Shown here: piece by piece, positions 27,740-35,972 of the stretch | How the letters are laid out: every line of letters starts with the position of its first letter | How positions within the stretch are numbered: position 1 is the stretch's first letter | NCBI GenBank assembly: GCA_947174915.1 | Contig: CAMWKV010000003.1 | Location: forward strand, 1 to 39,805 | DNA length: 39,805 bases | Origin: an uncultured Porphyromonadaceae bacterium | GTDB taxonomy: Bacteria; Bacteroidota; Bacteroidia; Bacteroidales; Muribaculaceae | Reading direction: 5' to 3' | Notes under the pieces: model-generated | The model's database searches: none | What the model saw: the letters and a program-made list of their open reading frames with translations, nothing else | What the model was told of the DNA's origin: nothing | Position numbers and translations under genes: made by a program

Positions 27740-29173
27740 ATGACAAAAGAAGAACTGCTCGCAAGGCTCAACGATATAGAATGGAACGATTTCGAGGCAA
27801 AGGAGGCTTCGGGCGGTCTTCCCAAATCAATGTGGGAGACAGTCAGTGCTTTCTCCAACACTGAGGGCGGTTGGATAATATTTGGGATTAAAGAGAAGAA
27901 GACCGAAGATGGCTCCGTTTACGTTGTCAACGGGGTGCCGAATCCTGAGCAAATGGAGCAGGATATAATCACTACATTGCGTTCCCGCACAAAGTTCAAT
28001 GCCCCTGTCTCATGCAAAGCCATGAGATACAAGATTGACGGCAAGGATATTCTCGCTTTTGAGATACCTTTGTCGCCTCATCGACCTGTTGCAATCAAAA
28101 GTAATGGAGAGGTATATATAAGAACAGGAAGCGGTGATACACTCGCCACGGACATGGAGGTTGATGCCATTGTTCGAGACGCTTCTTTCGGAGCCAAATC
28201 AGAAATGGAAGTTCCCGGCTCAAGTTTCAATGACATCAATCTTGTCTCCATTGCATCCTACCGCAGTTATCTTCGTGATTTCAATCGAGCTCTTTCGTTC
28301 CCCACATTGAATGATGAAGATTTTTGTAGGAAACTGAATATCGTTCTTTCATCGGGCAAACTGTCGTATGGCAGTCTCCTTATGTTTGGCAAACGGGAGT
28401 CGGTACTCAGTGCTTTGCCCAACTTTTGGATAGACTATATGGAGATTCCGGGCGATTCATACGCCACTGCCTCGCAACGATACACTTACCGTATGCCTGA
28501 GCAGGAAAATATATGGGAGAGTTTTCAGCTTATAATGCACCGCTTGCGTAATTTTGTGGATGCTCCCTATGTGGAAGGTCCCGATATATTCGGTGTTGAG
28601 GATAACTCACAACTGTTCTGCTTGCGTGAAGGATTGGTGAATTTTTGCGCTCACTCCGATTATTTTGCATCAGCACACCCCACAATAAGAGTATTTGATG
28701 ACAGGATTGTAATGCAGAATCCGGGACGGTTCATTCTTGATGCCGACGAGTTTCGGAGCCGTATCCTGTCTATGCCTCGTAATCCGAGTATAATCAGACT
28801 ATTCCGTCATCCGAAACTATCTGAAAATGCCGGATATGGCATTGACAAAATATTAGGTTGGAAAAGACTGACCGGGAAAACCGTCACCTTTGAGAGCGAT
28901 ATGCTAATCTCAACGGTCACTTACCCATTGGCATCAACTAAGGATTCTCGCAACGCTGGCGAGAATAATGGCGAGAATGGCGAGAATAATGACGAGAATA
29001 AAGTTCTTGAGATAATCCGAAAAACCCCAAGCATTACACAGCCATTGATTGCCATAGAGACAGGTTTCTCAACAAGAAAAGTTAACAGGATTATAGCATC
29101 TCTCAGAGAGAAAGAGATAATAAAACGCATTGGAAGAACCAAAGGAGGGCATTGGGAAATCCTATCAGATTAG
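27740..29173 (+). CDS. ATP-binding protein with AlbA_2/Schlafen-type DNA-binding domain, HATPase_c_4-like region and C-terminal winged helix
   Basis: 'EWNDFEAKEASGGLPKSMWETVSAFSNTEGGWIIFGIKEK', 'SPHRPVAIKSNGEVYIRTGSGDTLAT', 'PSIIRLFRHPKLSENAGYGIDKIL', C-terminal wHTH. Start moved from 27650 to 27740. Confidence 0.88.
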   Translation: MTKEELLARLNDIEWNDFEAKEASGGLPKSMWETVSAFSNTEGGWIIFGIKEKKTEDGSVYVVNGVPNPEQMEQDIITTLRSRTKFNAPVSCKAMRYKIDGKDILAFEIPLSPHRPVAIKSNGEVYIRTGSGDTLATDMEVDAIVRDASFGAKSEMEVPGSSFNDINLVSIASYRSYLRDFNRALSFPTLNDEDFCRKLNIVLSSGKLSYGSLLMFGKRESVLSALPNFWIDYMEIPGDSYATASQRYTYRMPEQENIWESFQLIMHRLRNFVDAPYVEGPDIFGVEDNSQLFCLREGLVNFCAHSDYFASAHPTIRVFDDRIVMQNPGRFILDADEFRSRILSMPRNPSIIRLFRHPKLSENAGYGIDKILGWKRLTGKTVTFESDMLISTVTYPLASTKDSRNAGENNGENGENNDENKVLEIIRKTPSITQPLIAIETGFSTRKVNRIIASLREKEIIKRIGRTKGGHWEILSD

Positions 29174-29194
29174 TTCAGAATGTAGGTCAGAAAA

Positions 29195-29246
29195 CCGCCG
29201 CAACAGTACCTAAGCACAGTGACAGGTAGATATATTGTTGCCTCAT
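29195..29246 (-). pseudogene. Truncated 5' fragment of the histidine kinase gene
   Basis: Encodes MRQQYIYLSLCLGTVAAVF*, versus the kinase start MSQRYIYLSLCLGTVAAAA. Confidence 0.85.
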
Positions 29247-29318
29247 TCTTTCAGTTCGAATTTCTCCATGCGTCGGTACAGCGACTGGCGCGTAATGCCC
29301 AATATGCGTGCGGCCTCG
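29195..29318. repeat. Right copy of 124-bp direct repeat
   Basis: See 27493-27616. Confidence 0.95.
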
Positions 29319-29782
29319 GTCAGGTTGCCGTCGGCACGGCGCAGCGCACGCACTATGGCCTCGCGTTCGGACGCCTCCAACGTCTGAGCCTGTTCTCGGC
29401 TATCCTCCATTGCCTTGGAGCGTTTCAGTATATCGCGTATGCGAGCCATAAAATCGCGGTTGCTCCACGGTTTGGTGACGAAATCCACGGCGCCATAGCC
29501 CATACCCTCCACGGCCAGAGGGACTGTAGCCCAGGCAGATAGCATTATCACCGGTACCTCCGGCGCCAGGATGCGTATGCCCTGCAGCATCTCTATCCCC
29601 TGCCGTCCGGTAGTGGACAGAGTAAGATTCATATCCAGGATGACAAGCTCGATGCCACCGCCGCGGATAGCCTGAATGGCTTCTTCTTCAGTACCCACGG
29701 CTATACTCTCATAGCCTCCCTGCCTGAGCATCAGCCCCAGGGAAAGACGTATCGTGCGGTCATCGTCAACTATCAGAATCAT
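29243..29782 (-). CDS. Response regulator (receiver + Fis-type HTH, no AAA+ domain; RegA/PrrA-like layout)
   Basis: 'MILIVDDDRTIRLSLGLML', 'LVILDMNL', 'VIMLSAWA', 'DFVTKPW', HTH 'LTEAARILGITRQSLYRRMEKF'. Confidence 0.92.
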   Translation of the reverse strand: MILIVDDDRTIRLSLGLMLRQGGYESIAVGTEEEAIQAIRGGGIELVILDMNLTLSTTGRQGIEMLQGIRILAPEVPVIMLSAWATVPLAVEGMGYGAVDFVTKPWSNRDFMARIRDILKRSKAMEDSREQAQTLEASEREAIVRALRRADGNLTEAARILGITRQSLYRRMEKFELKE

Positions 29783-29807
29783 ACTACAAAGCTCTACACC
29801 TGCAAAT

Positions 29808-31298
29808 TTACATATTTTTCACCAGTTTTTCAAAATCCGCATTGATATCGCAGCGACCGGAGTAGTCGTAGAGGGTAAGCGACCTGAGCTGATACCAGTA
29901 GGTCCAGAATTTGTAGAGCTGAGTGACATAGTCGCGGCGCGAACTGTCCTTACTCGTGCGCGAATCGTTCAGCTCCAGAGGCGACAGCATACCTATGAGA
30001 TAGGTCTCGACATTGGTCTGATAGCGCTGTGCGGCAATCTCGCTGGCGCGGGTAGAAAGTTCCAACTGTGCCTGCTGATTGGCGAATCGCTCCACGAGGA
30101 TGAAGAGCTCCTGATTGAAATTGAGCGTCTCCTGACGTATGCGACTCTCCGACACACGCCGGCGGCTTTCGGCCACCTTCACCTTGCCGCGGCGCTTGCC
30201 CCAGTCGACAAGCGGTATCGAGAAACCTACGGAGGCGAGTTCGTTGGACTTCAGACGACCATAGGCGCCACCGATTTCAGGGTCGGTGCCCGAGTAGCCT
30301 ATGCGGGCGAACAGGTTGATTTCGCGCAGGTCGCCCTTGGCTCGCGCCACCTCGTAGTCAGCCTCAAGCTGCTCACGAAGCATCGACTTCATGAACTTGT
30401 TGTTCGCCGTAGCACGCTCCAGCGCGTCGCCATAAGTGATATCTGCCTCGGGCACAGCCTCCGGTACCACGGGCACTATCTCAAGGTCTTCACCCAGGCC
30501 GAGGAAGGTGCGCAACTTGAACATCATGGCTTTCAGCGAGCTGCGTGTATCCGTCAGCGCCGAGCGGGCCTCTATTTCATTAAGCTCCATCTGCAGCAGG
30601 TCGTTGCGGCTGATTTTGCCCATGGCACGCTTCTCCTGCGCCACCTTGTAGAGCAGCGAGGCGTTCTCGAGGTTCTGCTCGGCGATAGCGACATTCTCCA
30701 TGCTCATGAGCAGGTTGAAATAATAGTCGACGGTGAGGCGTGCTACATCCTCGGTAGCACTCAGGAAGGCAGCCTTCGCCTCGGAGTAGCGCACCGGCTC
30801 AATGCGACGGTTCCACTTCATGGTGTTCACGCCGAACAGTGGCTGGTCCAGTGTAAGAGCCACGGGGACGGTCATGAAGCGATTGTACTTATCGCCGTCG
30901 AGCTGCCGCAGGAAATCGAGCGACGAGCTGAGGCTGACCTTACCGCCGGTGAGCGCAATATTCTGCTTCACAGACAATTCGCCGTGAGCCTGGAGGGTGT
31001 TGGTGCGCACGAAACTGTATTCGCCGTTCTCGTCCATATACGAGCTGTACTGCTTGGCGTAGGACGGCGCCGTAGCGTTGAAACTTAGCTCCGGCAACTG
31101 GTCGGCCCGGAATGTGCGCCACTCCCAGTATGCCGCCCGCAGCTCGTCGAGGGCGGAGGCGGCTTCGACACTCTGCACACGAGCCATAGCGATTGCGTCG
31201 TCGAGGGTCAGGTGAAGCTCGCGGCCATATCCGTACACGGCAGTGGCCGCGAGCGCTAAGATAAAAATAGTAAGCCGTAGGAAACGCCTGCTCTTCAT
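29808..31298 (-). CDS. TolC family outer-membrane efflux protein
   Basis: Signal peptide at MKSRRFLRLTIFILALAATAVYG; 'LTLDDAIAMARVQS', 'IPLVDWGKRRGKVKVAESR'. Start moved to 31298. Confidence 0.9.
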   Translation of the reverse strand: MKSRRFLRLTIFILALAATAVYGYGRELHLTLDDAIAMARVQSVEAASALDELRAAYWEWRTFRADQLPELSFNATAPSYAKQYSSYMDENGEYSFVRTNTLQAHGELSVKQNIALTGGKVSLSSSLDFLRQLDGDKYNRFMTVPVALTLDQPLFGVNTMKWNRRIEPVRYSEAKAAFLSATEDVARLTVDYYFNLLMSMENVAIAEQNLENASLLYKVAQEKRAMGKISRNDLLQMELNEIEARSALTDTRSSLKAMMFKLRTFLGLGEDLEIVPVVPEAVPEADITYGDALERATANNKFMKSMLREQLEADYEVARAKGDLREINLFARIGYSGTDPEIGGAYGRLKSNELASVGFSIPLVDWGKRRGKVKVAESRRRVSESRIRQETLNFNQELFILVERFANQQAQLELSTRASEIAAQRYQTNVETYLIGMLSPLELNDSRTSKDSSRRDYVTQLYKFWTYWYQLRSLTLYDYSGRCDINADFEKLVKNM

Positions 31299-31306
31299 GA
31301 TTGTCG

Positions 31307-32551
31307 TTATTGGTCTTTGAGTGCTTCTGCGGGATTCACTTTCATAGCCTTGAGGGCCGGATATGTAAGTCCGGCGGTTATCATCAGCGCCAACGCCGCT
31401 GCCGCACACGGCAGACCGCTCCAACCGATAGCGGAGGTCACGCCGGAGCCTATCACATCCGACAGGTCAACTTTGTAGAGTATAAGCGCTCCAATCGCAG
31501 CGATGAAGGGCAGCGTGCCGGCAAGCATCAGCATGCCTTCGCCGAGGAGGCGGCGGAAAAGATCTCTGCGGGTGGCGCCATTGACACGTCGCAGGGCCAG
31601 CTCCGGTACGCGCTGCTGAGTGCGGAACCAAAATGTACCCAGGAAGCCGAGAAACACTGCGGCAAGGATGAATAAGGTACTCACGGTAAGGGTACTCAAG
31701 TCATTGCTGACGTTCATCTGTGCTCTGTCGCGCAGGTCTTTGATATCTGTCACGGTTGAGAGATATACATTGCCGAACTCGAGGTCTTCGGACTTGAGCG
31801 ACGCCATGAAGTCTGAGCCTTTGCCGGGCTTGACACGTATGGCCACATGCTCGGGAAACCAGCTCGCCGGCAATTTCTGAAGTATCATGCCGTTGAAGAT
31901 GGGTTCATAGTCGTTGCGACGTATGCCCTTGATGATAGCGCCGATGTGTTCTACTCGTGTAGAGTCGTAGGTCCAGAAAGCGTCGCGGCCGCGCCACTCC
32001 ATAGGGTCGTTTTCATCCTTCGCGCCATCGTGAAGTGACAGTATAGTCTGACCGTTCTCTATCATCTCGGCGAGCTGTTCGGTGGTCTCGCCGCTGACAC
32101 CTGTCATGCGCAGAGTGCGCACGAGCTCGGGAGTCATGTGGCGCAGGTTGCCGGTGTATGTCTGACGGGTGCCGTTGATGTCGGCAGCAAACATGTTGCC
32201 GGAGTAGTTCCAAGTGTAGGGCAGCGCATTATTGCCGGCGCCAAGGGATTCGACATAAGGGTTGTTGCTGAGATTTGCCAGGAGGGTTTCAAGGTCGGTG
32301 AATCTGTTGTGGAGCGAGTCGGCATACGGCTTGTAGGTAGCCGCGTCGCGGCTGACGCACCCGGTATATCCCACGTAAATGTCGGAGATATCATAGCCCT
32401 CCGGCTCCTGATGGAGTCGATCGAGAAAGATGAATGTAGAGAATATGCCCCACAGAACCAGGCCGGTGATGACCAGCTCCACACACATCCATATATTGCT
32501 GCGCCATTCGTTGCGCATCTGCTGTAATAATTTCCGTTTCATGGATTGCAA
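31307..32551 (-). CDS. ABC transporter permease (MacB/FtsX type)
   Basis: N-terminal TM, periplasmic domain, 'FWFRTQQRVPELALRRVNGATRRDLFRRLLGEGMLM' FtsX motif. Confidence 0.9.
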   Translation of the reverse strand: MQSMKRKLLQQMRNEWRSNIWMCVELVITGLVLWGIFSTFIFLDRLHQEPEGYDISDIYVGYTGCVSRDAATYKPYADSLHNRFTDLETLLANLSNNPYVESLGAGNNALPYTWNYSGNMFAADINGTRQTYTGNLRHMTPELVRTLRMTGVSGETTEQLAEMIENGQTILSLHDGAKDENDPMEWRGRDAFWTYDSTRVEHIGAIIKGIRRNDYEPIFNGMILQKLPASWFPEHVAIRVKPGKGSDFMASLKSEDLEFGNVYLSTVTDIKDLRDRAQMNVSNDLSTLTVSTLFILAAVFLGFLGTFWFRTQQRVPELALRRVNGATRRDLFRRLLGEGMLMLAGTLPFIAAIGALILYKVDLSDVIGSGVTSAIGWSGLPCAAAALALMITAGLTYPALKAMKVNPAEALKDQ

Positions 32552-32570
32552 TGTATTTCGTATGAGCGGT

Positions 32571-33851
32571 TTACTTACTTGCGTTGATAGCAGTCACAGG
32601 ATTGACGCGGGCAGCCTGCCATGCCGGCATGGACGCACTGATGATATTGAGGACGAAGCATGCGCCGAATGCACCGAGGATGATGCGCCAGTTCAGGAGC
32701 ATACTCAGGGTGGGGTGGATGGACTCATTGTACTCGGTGGTGTACATGCCGTCCCAGAACATGCTGAACAACACGCCTGCTACGAGACCTATCAAGCCGC
32801 CGGCAAGGGTGATGAGGAAATTCTCGACGATGATGTCTCTGATGATGCGTCGGCGTGTGCACCCGAAGGCGCGGCGTACACCGATATCGCTGATGCGTCG
32901 GCGCAGACGGCTATGGAGCATGCTGCTGAGGTTGATGGCCGGTACGAGCAGCAGTATGATATAGATTAGTGCATCCATCTTGTGCTTGTCCGACAAGTCC
33001 GGTGTACTGTTGCTGCCTTGGAGCCCCGAAGTGATAGTCTCCTGATCAAAGGGTGCGCCGTGGTAGAGGGTGCGTCGGTTTTCTGAGGCAAGTTCGGTAT
33101 CTATCAGTGCGTAGCGCGCCTTGACCCGGTCGCGGATACTCTCGAAGTCCACGCCTTCCCGGACGAGCATGGCCGCACTGATGTCGCCCATATTCACGTC
33201 CCATACGCTGCCGTTTTCCTCAATTGTAGCGTCGATAGGAGTGTAGACGTCGCCGAAGGACCATGTGCCGAGTCGGCTCACATCGCCCACTACACCTATC
33301 ACATCGTAGTAGTTGTGGTTGAGCTGCATACGTCCGCCCACTGCGGGCTCCGACCCGAAGAGTCGGCGGGCTGTCGATTCGCTCACCACTGCCACGGGAG
33401 TGCCTGCTTCTATTTCTTCGGGCGTATAGTAGCGACCTTCAAGCAGATCGAAGTCGTAGATGCGCCAGAAGGCGTCGTCAGTGGCACGGTTGTACACCGA
33501 GAATGTCTCGCCGACAGGACCTTTCGCGTCCATGCGCTCGGGGTCGCTCTGCATGAAACTGACATCTTCTACCCCTTCGAGGTCCTTATAGAGCTGTCGT
33601 GCACGGAGGAGCGACAATCCTCCGGAGCCGGACGAGTGGTTGCCCTCGGCGGTGGATTCGAAATGAAAGTATTTGCCGTAGAGCATGCGGGCGCGGTGAT
33701 TCTCCGGGGCAAAGGGCATGATGTACAACAACTGTATTGTCAGCATCACCAATATCAGGAATATCGACATGGCGGTGCCTAATATCGTCACCCAGGCTAT
33801 CACCGGCTGGGTGCGCATATCGTAGATTATTTGTTTCAGCTGATTTTTCAT
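32571..33851 (-). CDS. ABC transporter permease (MacB/FtsX type)
   Basis: 'LRRRISDIGVRRAFGCTRRRIIRDIIVENFLITLAGGLIGL', MacB_PCD region 'VAVVSESTARRLFGSEPAVGGRM'. Confidence 0.92.
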   Translation of the reverse strand: MKNQLKQIIYDMRTQPVIAWVTILGTAMSIFLILVMLTIQLLYIMPFAPENHRARMLYGKYFHFESTAEGNHSSGSGGLSLLRARQLYKDLEGVEDVSFMQSDPERMDAKGPVGETFSVYNRATDDAFWRIYDFDLLEGRYYTPEEIEAGTPVAVVSESTARRLFGSEPAVGGRMQLNHNYYDVIGVVGDVSRLGTWSFGDVYTPIDATIEENGSVWDVNMGDISAAMLVREGVDFESIRDRVKARYALIDTELASENRRTLYHGAPFDQETITSGLQGSNSTPDLSDKHKMDALIYIILLLVPAINLSSMLHSRLRRRISDIGVRRAFGCTRRRIIRDIIVENFLITLAGGLIGLVAGVLFSMFWDGMYTTEYNESIHPTLSMLLNWRIILGAFGACFVLNIISASMPAWQAARVNPVTAINASK

Positions 33852-33864
33852 AGCTCGCTATGCC

Positions 33865-34539
33865 TTAAGAGATTATACGTCCGTCGAAGAAGCGGATGAT
33901 GCGGTCGGTCTGCTGGGCCTGCTGTTCGTTGTGGGTCACCATGACGATGGTGATTCCATCTTCCTTGTTGAGTTTGTGGAGCAGTTCCATCACCTCGGCA
34001 CCCATCTTGGAGTCAAGGTTACCCGTGGGTTCGTCGGCAAGTACTATCGTCGGTCGCCCAACGATGGCTCGTGCTATGGCCACGCGCTGGCACTGTCCGC
34101 CGGAGAGCTGCGAAGGCAGGTGCTTGCGGCGATGGACGATTTCGAGGCGTTCGAGCACTTCGTCGACGCGGCTGCGGCGCTCGCCGGCACTGACACCTTT
34201 GCGGTAGTCGAGGGGCATTTCTACGTTGGCCTCGACATTAAGCGAGGGGATGAGGTGGAAGCTCTGAAAGACGAAGCCTATCTTTTCGTTGCGGAAGCGG
34301 GACAACTCGCTGTCTTTCATCCTGCTGCAGTCGGTACCACAGATGAGCACACTACCTTCGGTCGGCTCGTCGAGGAGGCCGATGATGTTGAGAAGCGTGG
34401 ATTTGCCGCAGCCCGACGGACCCATGATGCTCACGAATTCACCTTCTTCTATGTTGAGGTTGACGTTCTCGAGCGCTGTTGTCTCGATTTCCTTTGTCCG
34501 GTAGACCTTGTTGATTCCTTTGAGTTCAATCAGTGCCAT
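33865..34539 (-). CDS. ABC transporter ATP-binding protein (LolD/MacB-like)
   Basis: 'GPSGCGKSTLLNIIGLLDEPTEG', 'LSGGQCQRVAIARAIVGRPTIVLADEPTGNLDS'. Confidence 0.96.
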   Translation of the reverse strand: MALIELKGINKVYRTKEIETTALENVNLNIEEGEFVSIMGPSGCGKSTLLNIIGLLDEPTEGSVLICGTDCSRMKDSELSRFRNEKIGFVFQSFHLIPSLNVEANVEMPLDYRKGVSAGERRSRVDEVLERLEIVHRRKHLPSQLSGGQCQRVAIARAIVGRPTIVLADEPTGNLDSKMGAEVMELLHKLNKEDGITIVMVTHNEQQAQQTDRIIRFFDGRIIS

Positions 34540-34567
34540 TGTATTTTGATATGATTGTATAATATTA

Positions 34568-35821
34568 TTATTTCCTGAGAGTCAATTTCTTATATTTTTC
34601 ATAGGACGTCATATCGATGGTGGCTACACGCTCGCCGGTTTTGAGTCCGTCGACGACTTCCACCCATTCGCGGTTGCTGTCGCCGAGTATCACTTTGCGC
34701 TGACGCACCGTGCGGCTGCCATCGTCCACAAAGAGGACGTAATCGCCGGGGCCTTTGAAATAATTGCCCTGCGGGATGCGTAGCACCTGCTCCTTGAAGC
34801 CGTAGGCCACATAGACCTGCACCCTGAGGCCGGCGCGCAGGCGGGGATTCGACGCGTCGTAGAGCTGTACGGTGAAGGGTACGCCGCCGGAGGTGGACTG
34901 CGGTTCGACGTTCTCCACGGAGCCTTCGAGTTCGATATTGCCAAGGCGCAAGATGGCCGACGAACCTGGAGTGACCTTGTAACTGCTGCCTTCGGGCACC
35001 TCGGCCTCTACCTTGAAGGCACTGAGGTCGGACACCACGGCCAGCTTCTCGCCGGTGCTCACAGTGCTGCCTATCTGGGTCTTAAGGAAGGTGAGCACGC
35101 CATCGTGCGGAGCAGGTATGCGGCCTTGAGCCAGAGTGCGCTCCATCAGCTGCACATCGCGTGTACTGTTGCCGAGCTCCAGGCGCGCGGATTCTTCAAG
35201 TGAGTTGAGTCGCTCGCGCTCGTTGACAAGCCTTTTGCGGAGGCCCGCCAACTCGAGTTTGCCGGTGGCATAAGCCGTCTCGGCCTGGCGCACGCGGTCG
35301 CCCGTACCGGAGCCGAGGCTGTCAAGGCGGCGCTCGTTCTCCACTTCGACAGCAAGACGGTTGACCTCCATCTCCTTTATCTGTGTCTGCATCTCGAGGT
35401 CGGAGAGTGCCGAGTGATTGGAGAGCTGAAGCTGTCGCAGTTGGGCAGACTTTATATCGTTGGCGGCGCGGAGGTTCTGGTACTGCGCGTCCGCATCCTG
35501 GAGGTCGAGGCGAAGGAGAGCTTCTCCGGCACGCACGCTGTCGCCCGGACGGGCATATACTTCCATGATGCGACTGCCCACGGGAGAGTTCACTATTTCC
35601 TCAAACGCCGGTACCAGACGGCCCGATGCCGCGACGGAACTTTCGAGGGGACCCAGCGTGACGCTGCCGAGTTTGAGATCGGACTCGCTGACGCTCCTGC
35701 CACCGTCGAACTGGAGGAGCGCACCGACAGCCGCCAGTATGGCGACTGCTATTACCGCCGTTTTGATGATTGAGCGGCGGCGACGGCTCCGCAATTCTTC
35801 CTTTGATATCTGTTTGTCCAT
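34568..35821 (-). CDS. Efflux periplasmic adaptor subunit (HlyD/RND MFP family)
   Basis: 'SVTLGPLESSVAASGRLVPAFEEIVNSPVGSRIMEVYARPGDSVRAGEALLRLD', 'IPAPHDGVLTF'. Start placed at MDKQISKEE (35821). Confidence 0.9.
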   Translation of the reverse strand: MDKQISKEELRSRRRRSIIKTAVIAVAILAAVGALLQFDGGRSVSESDLKLGSVTLGPLESSVAASGRLVPAFEEIVNSPVGSRIMEVYARPGDSVRAGEALLRLDLQDADAQYQNLRAANDIKSAQLRQLQLSNHSALSDLEMQTQIKEMEVNRLAVEVENERRLDSLGSGTGDRVRQAETAYATGKLELAGLRKRLVNERERLNSLEESARLELGNSTRDVQLMERTLAQGRIPAPHDGVLTFLKTQIGSTVSTGEKLAVVSDLSAFKVEAEVPEGSSYKVTPGSSAILRLGNIELEGSVENVEPQSTSGGVPFTVQLYDASNPRLRAGLRVQVYVAYGFKEQVLRIPQGNYFKGPGDYVLFVDDGSRTVRQRKVILGDSNREWVEVVDGLKTGERVATIDMTSYEKYKKLTLRK

Positions 35822-35833
35822 GCCACAAAATAA

Positions 35834-35892
35834 TAAAAAAATCGCCCCTGTGTCAAGTGCTGTTGATTTACAGCGACTTACACAGGGACGAT
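35834..35892 (-). terminator. Hairpin + U-tract terminator/attenuator between the GDPD gene and the efflux operon
   Basis: Minus strand ATCG-t-CCCTGTGT-AAG ... CTT-g-ACACAGGG-g-CGAT followed by TTTTTTT. Confidence 0.75.
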
Positions 35893-35972
35893 GTGTCCGA
35901 TTTCGTACACCGGCCTTATCTGGCCTCACTTATGGACGTGTACGAATACGTAAATTGCGGTTGAATTCCGGC

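Noticed and set aside
27541-27861. 106-aa minus-strand ORF ending in GITRQSLYRRMEKFELKE
   Set aside because: Chimera of antisense insert sequence with the duplicated response regulator tail; reported as a repeat/pseudogene fragment instead.
28959-29001. Possible CRISPR-like short repeats
   Set aside because: In-frame coding microsatellite, no spacers; no CRISPR array or cas gene seen in the window.
29754-31088. 444-aa plus-strand ORF
   Set aside because: Antisense to the clearly recognised TolC gene.
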